Below the pieces are notes generated by a model that ran no database searches, was not told where the DNA came from, and saw nothing but the letters and a program-made list of their open reading frames with translations. 64,000 nucleotides of DNA from Paracoccaceae bacterium (GTDB lineage: Bacteria > Pseudomonadota > Alphaproteobacteria > Rhodobacterales > Rhodobacteraceae): the NCBI GenBank assembly GCA_027489375.1, contig JAIXZW010000003.1, positions 186,001 to 250,000 of the forward strand. The letters are read 5' to 3'. Below are positions 20,041 to 29,499 of this stretch, piece after piece. The position numbers were made by a program, and so were the translations under genes. Numbering within the stretch: the first letter of the stretch is position 1; every line of letters begins with the position of its first letter.

Positions 20041-21290
20041 GCGCGCCGATCTTTGCCACTTTGGGATGCCGCCTGAACGCCTATGAGACCGAGGCGATGA
20101 AAGAGCTTTCCGCTGCGGCGGGGGTGGAAAATGCTGTGGTCGTCAACACTTGCGCGGTGACGGCGGAAGCGGTGCGCAAGGCAAAGCAGGAAATCCGGCG
20201 GTTGAGCCGCGAGAATCCGGGCGCCACGATCATCGTGACGGGTTGTGCCGCGCAGACGGAACCCGAAACATTCGCCGCCATGCCCGAGGTGGCGCGGGTG
20301 ATCGGCAATACGGAAAAGATGCGGGCCGCCACGTGGGAAGGGCTGAAAGCCCCTGATCTTATTGGCAAAACCGAGCGGGTTCAGGTCGATGACATCATGT
20401 CCGTGCGCGAGACGGCGGGGCATCTGATCGACGGGTTCGGGCGGCATCGGGCCTATGTTCAGGTGCAGAACGGGTGCGACCATCGCTGCACTTTTTGCAT
20501 CATTCCCTATGGTCGCGGGAACAGCCGTTCGGTGCCTGCGGGGGTGGTGGTCGAGCAGATCAAGCGCTTGGTGGACAAGGGTTTTCTTGAGGTTGTGCTG
20601 ACGGGGGTGGACCTTACCTCGTGGGGGGCGGATTTGCCTGCACAGCCCCGTTTGGGCGATCTTGTCATGCGGATTTTGCGGCTGGTGCCGGATTTGCAGC
20701 GGTTGCGGATATCTTCCATCGACAGCATCGAGGCGGATGAGGCGTTGATGGGGGCGATTGCGACCGAGCCGCGTTTGATGCCGCATCTGCACCTTTCGTT
20801 GCAGGCGGGGGATGACATGATCCTGAAGCGGATGAAGCGGCGGCATTTGCGGGATGATGCCATCCGGTTCTGCGAGGACGCGCGGAAGTTGCGGCCCGAT
20901 ATGGTTTACGGCGCTGATATCATTGCCGGATTCCCGACCGAGACAGAGGAGATGTTCGCCCAGTCGGTAAAGCTGGTCGAGGAATGCGGGCTGACGTTCC
21001 TGCATGTTTTCCCGTTTTCCCCCCGCAAGGGGACGCCTGCGGCAAGGATGCCGCAGGTCAAGGGGCCGCTGGTCAAGGAGCGGGCGGCGCGGCTTCGGGC
21101 GGTGGGGGATGCGGCGCTGGAGCGGCATCTGGCGGCGCAGGTGGGGGTGGCCCATCGGGTGCTGATGGAAGGGCCGCGCATGGGGCGGACGGAGCAGTTC
21201 ACCGAGGTCGAGTTCGGGTCGGACCAGCCGGAGGGGCAGATCGTGACGGCGCGGATCACAGGGTTCGCGCAGGGGCGTTTGCTGGCCTGA
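20037..21290 (+). CDS. mtaB: tRNA (N6-threonylcarbamoyl-A37) methylthiotransferase
   Basis: 417-residue radical-SAM enzyme of the MiaB/MtaB family that adds a methylthio group to t6A37 of tRNAs reading ANN codons. Cysteines of the N-terminal cluster are at about 11, 39 and 70 ([22 protein letters not shown]), and the radical-SAM triad is CDHRCTFC at about 147-154. A C-terminal TRAM-like region is present. The MtaB branch is chosen over MiaB/RimO from GCRLN and overall length. It is coupled to dapF, a frequent pairing in this family. Confidence 0.92.
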   Translation: MSAPIFATLGCRLNAYETEAMKELSAAAGVENAVVVNTCAVTAEAVRKAKQEIRRLSRENPGATIIVTGCAAQTEPETFAAMPEVARVIGNTEKMRAATWEGLKAPDLIGKTERVQVDDIMSVRETAGHLIDGFGRHRAYVQVQNGCDHRCTFCIIPYGRGNSRSVPAGVVVEQIKRLVDKGFLEVVLTGVDLTSWGADLPAQPRLGDLVMRILRLVPDLQRLRISSIDSIEADEALMGAIATEPRLMPHLHLSLQAGDDMILKRMKRRHLRDDAIRFCEDARKLRPDMVYGADIIAGFPTETEEMFAQSVKLVEECGLTFLHVFPFSPRKGTPAARMPQVKGPLVKERAARLRAVGDAALERHLAAQVGVAHRVLMEGPRMGRTEQFTEVEFGSDQPEGQIVTARITGFAQGRLLA

Positions 21291-21487
21291 TCCTGTCGGA
21301 AATTGGCAGCAAGTCGGGTATTGTGCGGATGCACAGGTGATGCAGACGCGCGGGACGCAAGGTTAACGCGACAGAAAGGTTTGGATTTGGTTCGCCCGCA
21401 GTCGGGCGGGTGCCGTGGGCAAGCCGTCCGAGGGGGATGCTCTGAGTGAGGTGGGCGCGTCCGAACGACCTGTTCACTCGCATCTAG

Positions 21488-21526
21488 GGTGTGCGCCCGC
21501 CCCCACCCTCGGTTCGGGCGCGCACC
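21488..21526. terminator. Hairpin between convergent genes
   Basis: GGTGTGCGCCCG pairs with CGGGCGCGCACC (12 bp, one wobble) around a 15-base loop, placed between the convergent mtaB and carboxyspermidine dehydrogenase genes. A short T-run (GTTGCGTTTT) follows on the plus strand 8 bases later, so termination in at least that direction is plausible. Confidence 0.5.
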
Positions 21527-21539
21527 TATCGTTGCGTTT

Positions 21540-22778
21540 TCAGAATTCCACCAGCCGATCCCCCGCCGCATCCTTGATGCGGGTGGGCAGGCCCATGCCG
21601 TTGAGGAGGGTGATGAAGGGCTTGGGGTCAAGCTCTTCGACATTCGCCATCGTGCCCACGTCCCATGTGCCATCGGCGATGAGGAGGGCGGCGGCGACGG
21701 GGGGGACGCCTGCGGTGTAGCTGATGCCTTGGGAGCCGACTTCGGCGTAAGCCTCGGCATGGTCGGCGACGTTGTAGATGAGGATCTCGGTTTCCTTGCC
21801 ATCCTTGACGCCGCGGATGACGTCACCGATGCAGGTCTTGCCGGTGTAGGTGGGGGCAAGGCTTGCGGGGTCGGGGAGGACGGCTTTCACGACCTTGAGC
21901 GGCACGACCTCAAGCCCTTCGGCGGTCTTGACGGGTTTTTCCGACAGGAGGCCGAGGTTTTTGAGGACCGTAAAGACGTTGATGTAATGGTCGCCGAAGC
22001 CCATCCAGAAGCGGACATCGGCGTTCGGGTAGCGGGCCGAGAGGGAATGCACCTCGTCATGCCCCGTGAGATAGGCCTTCTGGTCGCCCACGGTGGGCAG
22101 GTTCCAGACGCGGCCCACTTCGAACATCGAATTCGACTGCCACGCGCCCTGCTGCCACGAATAGACCGTGCCGGTGAATTCGCGGAAGTTGATTTCGGGG
22201 TCGAAGTTGGTGGCGAACCACTTGCCGTGCGACCCTGCGTTGATGTCGACGATGTCGATGGAGGTGATGGTGTCGAAGTAATCCTCTTCGGCCAGTCGCG
22301 CCCATGCGTTCACCACGCCCGGATCAAAGCCGATGCCAAGGATGGCGGTGACGCCCGCCGCCTTGCAGCGGTCGCGGCGTTGCCATTCGTAATTGCCATA
22401 CCACGGCGGGGTTTCGCAGATTTTCCCCGCGTCTTCGTGGATTGCGGTGTCCATATAGGCCACGCCGGTTTCGATGCAGGCTTCCAGCACCGGCATGTTC
22501 ACGAAGGAGGAGCCGACGTTGATGACGATCTGCACGCCCGTCTTGCGGATCAGGGCGGCGACTTCGGCGCTGTCCATCGCGTTGACGGCGTGGGCCTCGA
22601 ACTTGCCCGGCGTCTTCATCGACTTCTTCTCGTGGACCGAGGCGATCACGGCTTCGCATTTGGCCAGCGTGCGGCTGGCGATGTGAAGGTCGCCCAAGCG
22701 GTCATTATGTTGCGCGCATTTATGCGCCACGACCTGTGCCACGCCGCCGGCGCCGATGATCAGAACATTGCGTTTCAC
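21540..22778 (-). CDS. Carboxy(nor)spermidine dehydrogenase, saccharopine-dehydrogenase fold
   Basis: 412 residues. NAD(P)-binding Rossmann motif at the start (VLIIGAGGVAQVVAH), then the family segments INVGSSFVNMPVLEAC, AILGIGFDPGVVNAWA and SYTAGVPPVAAALL. It reductively condenses a diamine with aspartate semialdehyde to a carboxy-polyamine. The gene begins with GTG at 22778 after a strong AAGGAG. The partner decarboxylase lies 49 bases upstream in the same direction, so the pair encodes the ornithine-decarboxylase-independent polyamine branch (putrescine to spermidine in many alphaproteobacteria). Confidence 0.93.
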   Translation of the reverse strand: MKRNVLIIGAGGVAQVVAHKCAQHNDRLGDLHIASRTLAKCEAVIASVHEKKSMKTPGKFEAHAVNAMDSAEVAALIRKTGVQIVINVGSSFVNMPVLEACIETGVAYMDTAIHEDAGKICETPPWYGNYEWQRRDRCKAAGVTAILGIGFDPGVVNAWARLAEEDYFDTITSIDIVDINAGSHGKWFATNFDPEINFREFTGTVYSWQQGAWQSNSMFEVGRVWNLPTVGDQKAYLTGHDEVHSLSARYPNADVRFWMGFGDHYINVFTVLKNLGLLSEKPVKTAEGLEVVPLKVVKAVLPDPASLAPTYTGKTCIGDVIRGVKDGKETEILIYNVADHAEAYAEVGSQGISYTAGVPPVAAALLIADGTWDVGTMANVEELDPKPFITLLNGMGLPTRIKDAAGDRLVEF

Positions 22779-22827
22779 TTCGAACCGTCTCCTTTAAGGA
22801 CAGAGGGAAGCGCCCTGACGGGCGAGA

Positions 22828-23922
22828 TTAACCAAGGTTTCCGACGAAATCGTCGTAGCCGAATTCGCGCGAGACTGTCAGGGAACCGTCGAGTTCCTTG
22901 ACGACGATGGAGGGCATCTTGACCCCGTTGAACCAGTTTTTCTTGACCATCGTGTAACCGGCGGCATCGGCGATGCTGAGGCGGTCGCCGACTTTCAGCG
23001 GTTCGGGGAAGGTGAATTCGCCGAAGACATCGCCCGCAAGGCAGGATTTGCCGCAGACCATCCACGGGTGGGGACCGTCCGTCTCCATCCGGCCCGAGAT
23101 GCGGTAGATGAGGAGGTCGAGCATATGCGCCTCGACGCTCGCATCGACGATGGCGAGGTCTTTGCCGTTGTTGAGCGTGTCGAGGACGGTGACTTCGAGG
23201 CTGGCCGCCCCCGTGATCGCGGCCTCGCCGGGTTCGAGATAGACCTGCACGCCGAAGCGGTCGGAAAAGGTTTTGAGGCGGGCGGCGAGGCGGTCGATGG
23301 GGTAGCCGTCGCCCGTGAAGTGGATGCCGCCGCCGAGGGAGACCCACGAGAGGCGTTTCAGGAGGGGGCCGAATTCATCTTCGATCCGCGTGAGTTGGCG
23401 GTCGAAGAGGTCGAAATCGGCGTTCTCGCAGTTGTAATGGATCATGAAGCCGGAGATGCGGTCCATGACACGTTCGATTTTGCCTGCGTCCCATTCGCCC
23501 AAGCGGCTGAAGGGGCGGGCGGGGTCGGCGAGGTCGAATCCGCTGGTGGAGAAGCGCGGGTTCAGGCGCAGGCCGCGGGTGATGGAGGCGGACTGGTTGT
23601 CGAAGCGTTCAAGCTGGCCGATGGAGTTGAAGATGATCTTGTCGGCGTAACCCACGGCTTCGGCGATTTCATGGTCGGCCCATGCGACGGAATAGGCGTG
23701 GGTTTCCTTGCCGAATTTCTCGCGGCCGAGTTTCAGTTCGTAAAGGCTGCTGGAGGTCGTGCCGTCCATGTGTTCGCGCATCTGGTCAAAGACCGGCCAT
23801 GTGGCGAAGCATTTCAGCGCGAGCAGGGTTTTGGCGCCGGAACCGTGGCGAAGCTGGTCCATGAGGGCCATGTTGCGGGCGAGTTTCGCGCGGTCGATCA
23901 GATAGAATGGCGTCTGGATCAT
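22828..23922 (-). CDS. nspC: Carboxynorspermidine/carboxyspermidine decarboxylase
   Basis: 364-residue PLP enzyme of the fold III (alanine-racemase-like) group. The PLP lysine is in TLLALKCFATWPVF near residue 37; VSLGGGIHFTGDGYP holds the phosphate-binding glycines and CGKSCLAGDVFGEF the substrate-site cysteine region. It decarboxylates carboxyspermidine or carboxynorspermidine. The ATG at 23922 has a GGGGGG site; an upstream in-frame ATG adds 33 unlikely residues. It is first in the operon with the dehydrogenase. Confidence 0.94.
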   Translation of the reverse strand: MIQTPFYLIDRAKLARNMALMDQLRHGSGAKTLLALKCFATWPVFDQMREHMDGTTSSSLYELKLGREKFGKETHAYSVAWADHEIAEAVGYADKIIFNSIGQLERFDNQSASITRGLRLNPRFSTSGFDLADPARPFSRLGEWDAGKIERVMDRISGFMIHYNCENADFDLFDRQLTRIEDEFGPLLKRLSWVSLGGGIHFTGDGYPIDRLAARLKTFSDRFGVQVYLEPGEAAITGAASLEVTVLDTLNNGKDLAIVDASVEAHMLDLLIYRISGRMETDGPHPWMVCGKSCLAGDVFGEFTFPEPLKVGDRLSIADAAGYTMVKKNWFNGVKMPSIVVKELDGSLTVSREFGYDDFVGNLG

Positions 23923-23962
23923 TGCGGAATCCCCCCCGCGGCAAGAAGGACAAGAAGCGGGG

Positions 23963-23991
23963 TGTTTAAGGGCGATGGCCCCCCTGTGCAA
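23963..23991 (-). promoter_or_regulatory. Predicted promoter of nspC
   Basis: On the minus strand TTGCAC and TAAACA are separated by 17 bases. Transcription would start about 35 bases before the nspC ATG. Confidence 0.5.
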
Positions 23992-24016
23992 GCCCCGCCC
24001 TGCGGGTGGGGACGGG

Positions 24017-24063
24017 TGCAATTTTCTTCGAAGAAAATTGCAAAATCCTTCGAAGGATTTTGC
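24017..24063. terminator. Twin perfect palindromes centred on TTCGAA
   Basis: Two perfect palindromes overlap by three bases: 24017-24042 (26 bp, arms ending in ATTTTC/GAAAAT) and 24040-24063 (24 bp, arms AAAATCC/GGATTTT). Both fold as stems around TTCGAA with A/T-rich outer arms that act as T-runs on either strand. They begin four bases after the stop of the winged-helix gene and before the nspC promoter, so a double bidirectional terminator is the best reading. Confidence 0.8.
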
Positions 24064-24066
24064 GCG

Positions 24067-24771
24067 TTAGACCATCCGTATCGCGTCCTTGCCCACGGCC
24101 AGCACATAGCCGCGGCGGGCGATGGTTTTGACGAGGAGTTCCGAGACGAGCTGGTTGCCCAGCGCATCGCGCAGGCGCTTGATGCGGGTGGCGCCCGCGG
24201 CTTCGTCGCAGTCGGCCTCGTTCCGGCCCGAGATCACCGCCTCGATCTGCGCGCCGGTGAGGACGTCGTCGTCCATGCGGGCTTCGGCCAATACGGCGAG
24301 GGTTTCGAGCGCGGCTTCGGTGAGGCTGAATTCCATGTCGTTGATATAGACGGCCCGCCCCTCGCGGCTGATGAGGAGGGAGGCGACCTGGATGCCGGAG
24401 CGCTGGATGGCCGAGATGCGGCGGTTGAGGGCGATGATGGTGATGAGGAAGACGAGCGCTGCCAGAAGGAGCGCGGTGGAGAAGACCAGAAGGACGAAGA
24501 TCACCATGCGGTAGCTGGCGAGCACCTCGGAAAAGGCGGTGCCGGATTGGGCGAGGATTTCCAGCAGCTTGATGTCGGCATAGGTGGTGAGGTCGTTGTT
24601 TTCCACGAACAGTCGCTCGACGCGGGCGTTGAAGGCGTTGGCGTCGGGCAGGCTGATGAACAGGAAGACCGCCGCGCCGAGTAGGATCAGCACGATGGCG
24701 GCGATGCCGTATCCGACCACGCGGTTGCCCGCGCGGAGGCTTTCAATAGCGGAGGAAGTAGTCTCCTGCAC
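24067..24771 (-). CDS. Membrane-anchored winged-helix (OmpR/ToxR-type) regulator
   Basis: 234 residues with an unusual order. Two membrane helices come first: about 20-40 (GYGIAAIVLILLGAAVFLFI) and 88-112 (VIFVLLVFSTALLLAALVFL), enclosing a periplasmic loop of some 45 residues. A cytoplasmic C-terminal domain follows (about 125-234) whose end, RIKRLRDALGNQLVSELLVKTIARRGYVL, matches the last helices and wing of OmpR/PhoB DNA-binding domains. ToxR and CadC have the opposite order. The start is GTG after AGGAAAG. It overlaps the upstream secreted-protein gene by 29 bases, suggesting a sensor/ligand pair. Confidence 0.72.
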   Translation of the reverse strand: MQETTSSAIESLRAGNRVVGYGIAAIVLILLGAAVFLFISLPDANAFNARVERLFVENNDLTTYADIKLLEILAQSGTAFSEVLASYRMVIFVLLVFSTALLLAALVFLITIIALNRRISAIQRSGIQVASLLISREGRAVYINDMEFSLTEAALETLAVLAEARMDDDVLTGAQIEAVISGRNEADCDEAAGATRIKRLRDALGNQLVSELLVKTIARRGYVLAVGKDAIRMV

Positions 24772-25033
24772 TGGCTTTCCTTTCTCCCAACCCCTCGGGT
24801 CCGAAGACCGAGAGCACGTTCAACAGCGTCCAACCCCCTGCCGCAAGGCGCGGGGCGAGTTCGGCTTCGGCGGCACCCGGACCCTGGGCGCAGGCCGAGT
24901 CGCTGACCTGTGCCACGCCATAATGCAAGCGAAGCGGATCGTCCTGTTTCGCCTTGTAATCGGCGTAGCAATCGGCGGAAGCCGGCCCGCCAAGGGCGAG
25001 GAGGAGCGTGGCGATCAGGAGAGGGCGCGTCAT
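24743..25033 (-). CDS. Small secreted protein, unknown
   Basis: 96 residues. The signal peptide is MTRPLLIATLLLALGGPASA, with cleavage before DCYADYK. The mature part of about 76 residues has two cysteines (one at its first positions, one in DSACAQGPG), which could form a disulfide. The ATG at 25033 lies 8 bases after AAGGA. Its 3' end overlaps the winged-helix gene, so it is made together with a membrane regulator and could modulate its periplasmic loop. No family recognised. Confidence 0.7.
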   Translation of the reverse strand: MTRPLLIATLLLALGGPASADCYADYKAKQDDPLRLHYGVAQVSDSACAQGPGAAEAELAPRLAAGGWTLLNVLSVFGPEGLGERKASAGDYFLRY

Positions 25034-25217
25034 GGGAGGCATCCTTTGCATCTTGGTATCCATCCTGCGCGCAGGCGTGCGGTTATTCAATGTCCGTGGC
25101 GGTTTATGCGGATGTTATCGGATAGCGGGGCGGCGTTATTGCCTGTCTGCCACAGACGGGGCGAGGATTTCCGGGACGGTCGGGTGACGGGCACCCGATG
25201 CAAGCGGAGGCGAGCAG

Positions 25218-25709
25218 ATGTCGGAAACGCTGGCAGAGACGATGCTTCTGGCGCGGGGCACGAAACGGTCGCGCCTGCGGCTGCGGGTGGTGGCGCTTGT
25301 GGTGGCGGTGGCGGTGGCGCTGGGGCTGATCGGGGCGGTGGCGGCACCGGCGCGGGCGGATGACCGCGATCTGGCGCGGGCCTTGGCGGCGATTGCGGTG
25401 ATCGGCATCATCGCAAGCACGGCGAAGGCCAACGGGAAGAAACACGACGAATACCGCGACTTCCCGCCCTATGACGTGCGCCACGACCGGCGGGCGCCGC
25501 GCGTGCCTGCCGTCTGCGCCATCGAGATCAACGGCAGCCGCACCAGCGCCACGGTCTATGGCGAGCGCTGCCTGCGCGAGGAAGGCTTCGACTGGCGACT
25601 GCCGCGCGACTGTTCGCGGCCTGCCCGCATCTACGGGCGCGAGGACCGGATCTACACCGAACAATGCCTGCGCAACGCGGGCTTCCGCATCGGCGGGTCC
25701 CGGCACTGA
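25218..25709 (+). CDS. Exported protein, unknown function
   Basis: 163 residues. After a basic N-terminus (ARGTKRSRLRLR) there is a hydrophobic stretch (VVALVVAVAVALGLIGAV) ending in AAPARA, a likely signal peptide, then a second hydrophobic stretch (LARALAAIAVIGIIAS). The remainder is charged with four cysteines (VCAIEI, ERCLREEGF, RDCSRP, EQCLRNAGFR), where CLRNAGF and CLREEGF look like two related halves. A GGAGG site precedes the ATG. A good terminator follows. The function is unknown; an envelope location is likely. Confidence 0.7.
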   Translation: MSETLAETMLLARGTKRSRLRLRVVALVVAVAVALGLIGAVAAPARADDRDLARALAAIAVIGIIASTAKANGKKHDEYRDFPPYDVRHDRRAPRVPAVCAIEINGSRTSATVYGERCLREEGFDWRLPRDCSRPARIYGREDRIYTEQCLRNAGFRIGGSRH

Positions 25710-25751
25710 CCACGGGCCGCCGGGGCGCGGGACCCGACCCGCGCCTTGTCT

Positions 25752-25793
25752 GGGGGGTGAGAGGGTGAGCAGCTCTTGCCCCCCTTCTTTTTC
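25752..25793 (+). terminator. Intrinsic terminator
   Basis: A 12-bp stem, GGGGGGTGAGAG with CTCTTGCCCCCC (two wobble pairs), loop of 9 bases, followed by TTCTTTTTC. It ends the exported-protein transcript ahead of rnhB. Confidence 0.8.
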
Positions 25794-25835
25794 GGGCCTC
25801 TTCTTTTTTGTGCGATGCTCGGCTAGTCCTGCCAT

Positions 25836-26472
25836 ATGGACCGTGTTCTGCCCGATTTCGCCTATGAAACCGCCGCCTACGGGCGCGGGTTGCTGGTCGT
25901 GGCGGGGGTGGACGAGGTCGGGCGCGGGCCGCTCGCGGGGCCGGTGACGGCGGCGGCGGTGGTGTTGCACCGCGACCGCATCCCCAAGGGGCTGAACGAT
26001 TCCAAGGCGCTGACGCCGGCGCGGCGCGAGGCGCTGTTTGCCGAGATCATGGAGGTGGCCGAGGTCTGCTGCGCCCATGCGAGCGTTCAGGAGATCGACA
26101 GCCTGAACATCCTGCGGGCGAGCCATCTGGCGATGGAGCGGGCTGTGGCGGGGCTGGCGCGGGCGGTGGATCATGCGCTGATCGACGGCAACATGATCCC
26201 GCGCGGGCTGGCCTGCGGGGCCGAAGCGATCGTCAAGGGCGATGCGCTTTGCCTGTCGATTGCCGCCGCGTCGATCGTGGCCAAGGTGACACGCGACCGG
26301 ATCATGGTGGATTTGGCGCAACAGCACCCCGGCTACGGCTGGGAAGGGAACGCGGGATACCCGACGAAAGCGCATCTGGAGGCGCTTCTAAATCTTGGTG
26401 TGACCCCACATCATAGGCGTTCGTTTCGGCCCGTGCACAACATCTTGTATCAAGACGTTTCTGTAAGTGCTT

Positions 26473-26474
<2 letters not shown>
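25836..26474 (+). CDS. rnhB: Ribonuclease HII
   Basis: 212 residues. Removes RNA from RNA-DNA hybrids and initiates ribonucleotide excision. The [12 protein letters not shown] motif (catalytic Asp-Glu, about 27-38), [12 protein letters not shown] (Asp near 113), [22 protein letters not shown] (Asp near 131) and [10 protein letters not shown] are all typical. Its stop lies immediately before the GANTC cluster that precedes ccrM; the pair rnhB-ccrM is common in alphaproteobacteria. Confidence 0.95.
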
Positions 26475-27687
<1,213 letters not shown>

Positions 27688-27737
27688 TTTTCCCCAGTTC
27701 TCGAACGCCAGCGCCGCGGTCCGCCCGCGGCGCAACT

Positions 27738-27767
27738 CCCCGCCATGCGATCATGGCGGGGTCTTTT
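27738..27767 (+). terminator. Intrinsic terminator of ccrM
   Basis: Perfect 10-bp stem CCCCGCCATG/CATGGCGGGG with a CGAT loop, then TCTTTT. Confidence 0.93.
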
Positions 27768-27781
27768 CGTTTGGCCGCGAC

Positions 27782-27924
27782 GGGGGGCTTTCCGCCCCCC
27801 GCACCCCCCGAGGATATTTGAGCCAGTGTGAAAGCAGGGGCATTTCCGCCCTTTTCATCTGTTCCCAAATATCCTCGGGGGGAGCCGCCCCTTGCGGGGC
27901 GGCCTGGGGGGCAGACGGCCCCCC
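27782..27924. repeat. Composite palindromic element A
   Basis: Order: hairpin GGGGGGC-TTTCC-GCCCCCC; arm CCCCCCGAGGATATTTG (27804-27820); 45-base spacer; inverted arm CAAATATCCTCGGGGGG (27866-27882), perfect over 17 bases; and finally hairpin GGGGGGC-AGACG-GCCCCCC (27906-27924). The same modules with different inner sequence form element B at 46.0-46.2 kb. It fills the gap between ccrM and alkB, two convergent genes, and could terminate both. The remaining bases up to 28013 hold no gene. Confidence 0.75.
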
Positions 27925-27965
27925 GTCTGCGGCTTGCGGCACGTGCGGCGGTCAGGGGGGTGCGC

Positions 27966-28030
27966 CTTCGCCTTTCAGGCTGCGGCGGCGTCTTTCGCTT
28001 TGCGCCTCGCCTTTCAGGCTGCGGCGCGGG
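27966..28030. repeat. Short direct repeat at the alkB 3' end
   Basis: CGCCTTTCAGGCTGCGGCG occurs twice, about 40 bases apart, the second copy spanning the alkB stop codon and the first just downstream of it on the minus strand. Confidence 0.6.
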
Positions 28031-29144
28031 GGCGGGGGTTTTGCGCCTTGTTGTAGGGCTGCCAGTCGGTGATGTCGGGGTAGAAGGCGCGGCGCCATGT
28101 GCGGACGCGGGGGTTCATGATGCGCCGCCAGAGGGGCGGGACCAGTGCTGCCATCGTCATCAGCGGGTAGCCGTAGGGGAGTTGGGGGGCTTCGCTGTCG
28201 TCGTAGGTTTGCAGGAGCGGGAAGCGGCGGTCGGGTTTGTAGTGGTGGTCGGAATGGCGTTGCAGGTTGATGAGCAGCCAGTTCGACGCGCGGTGCGAGG
28301 CGTTCCACGAATGGCGGGGGAGGACGTGTTCGTATTTCCCCTCGCCCAGATGGCGGCGGGTGAGGCCGTAATGTTCGATGTAGTTGACGAGTTCGAGTTG
28401 CCAGACCGCGACGAGCGCCTGCCAGAGGAAGAGGCCGAGGCCAAGGGCGCCGCCGAGGGTGAGGGCGAGGGCGAGCATCAGGCCCTGGAGCGCCCAGTAA
28501 CGCCAGTAGGGGTTGGAGGGGTGGCTCCACGTCAGGCCGCGGCGGGCGAGGAGGGCGCATTCGGTGCGCCATGCCGAGCGGTGGCACTGGACGAGGACGC
28601 GGGGGAAGAAGCGGTGGAAGCCTTCGTTGTAGCGGGCGGTGACGGGGTCGGCGGGGGTGCCGACCCAGAGGTGATGCACGCGCAGGTGTTCCGAGCGGAA
28701 GTGGCTGTAGAGGACCATCGCAAGGAGGATGTCGCCGAGCCAACGCTCCGCCTTCGACTTCTGGTGCATGAGTTCGTGGCTGTAGTTGATCCCCACGGTC
28801 CCCGAGACGATGCCGACGCCGAAGAAGAGGGCGAGCTTTTCGGCGGTCGCAAGGTGGGTGGCGTGGGGCATGTAGGCGATGAGGCCGAAGAGGGTGGCGG
28901 CCTGGATCGGCACCCAGAGGATCGTCACGCGGCGATACCAGCCGAGGGCTGTGTCGGGGGTGGAGGGGTCGGGGTTATCCTCGTTCCGGCCGGTGAGGGC
29001 GTCGAGGAGGGAGAACAGCCCCCAGCTTGCAAGCGGCGGGAGGAGGAGCGCCCAGCCGCCGTTCAGGGCTGCGATGATGACGGCGGGCGGGAGGAGGAGC
29101 GAGAGCCAGAACGGAAGCGCGGGGGGAAGGGGGGCGGGGGTCAT
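28014..29144 (-). CDS. alkB: Alkane 1-monooxygenase, AlkB-type
   Basis: 376-residue di-iron membrane hydroxylase that oxidises terminal methyl groups of medium-chain alkanes with rubredoxin electrons. Several membrane helices and the iron-ligand motifs are present: SHELMHQ at about 122-128, EHLRVHH at 152-158, and RHSDHHYKPDRRF near 300; NYIEHYGL is the further AlkB motif. Start at 29144 (MTPAPLPP). No rubredoxin gene or alkane regulator is beside it. A 40-base-period direct repeat around the stop has duplicated its last codons. Confidence 0.92.
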   Translation of the reverse strand: MTPAPLPPALPFWLSLLLPPAVIIAALNGGWALLLPPLASWGLFSLLDALTGRNEDNPDPSTPDTALGWYRRVTILWVPIQAATLFGLIAYMPHATHLATAEKLALFFGVGIVSGTVGINYSHELMHQKSKAERWLGDILLAMVLYSHFRSEHLRVHHLWVGTPADPVTARYNEGFHRFFPRVLVQCHRSAWRTECALLARRGLTWSHPSNPYWRYWALQGLMLALALTLGGALGLGLFLWQALVAVWQLELVNYIEHYGLTRRHLGEGKYEHVLPRHSWNASHRASNWLLINLQRHSDHHYKPDRRFPLLQTYDDSEAPQLPYGYPLMTMAALVPPLWRRIMNPRVRTWRRAFYPDITDWQPYNKAQNPRPRAAA

Positions 29145-29499
29145 CGGGTCACTCGTTCCTGCGGTCCTTTGGGCGGAGTTTGCACGGTTGGGGGCGCGGG
29201 GGGAAGTGGGGTGGTTTTGGGGTGGGGGGCTAGAGTCTTTGTGGCTGCCGCCCCCCACCCCATCCCTCCCCACGAGGGGGAGGGAGGCGCTTGGTGTGTG
29301 TGGGGGTGTGTTGGTTTGGGGGGAGGGGAGGGTGGTTTCTTGGGGGCTTTTCCCTCTCCGCTGTGGGGAGTCGTTAGGGGTGGGGGCTGGCGGTTGGTGG
29401 GTGCGGCCCCCCCCACCCCATCCCTCCACCGCGAGGGGGGAGGGAGGCGATCTTGCCGGATGGCGGGGGCGCCTGCGTGGGGCGGGCCGCGCTGCACCG
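29145..29499. repeat. Intergenic region with two REP-like hairpins
   Basis: No gene seen. Two copies of a palindromic unit occur: 29251-29292 (stem TCCCTCCCC/GGGGAGGGA) and 29407-29449 (TCCCTCCACC/GGGGAGGGA region). Each is preceded by a C-run ending CACCCCA and followed by GGCG. The plus strand between them is rich in GGG and GGGG runs. The same unit recurs at 44.4 kb and as a tandem array at 47.8-48.1 kb. Confidence 0.75.
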
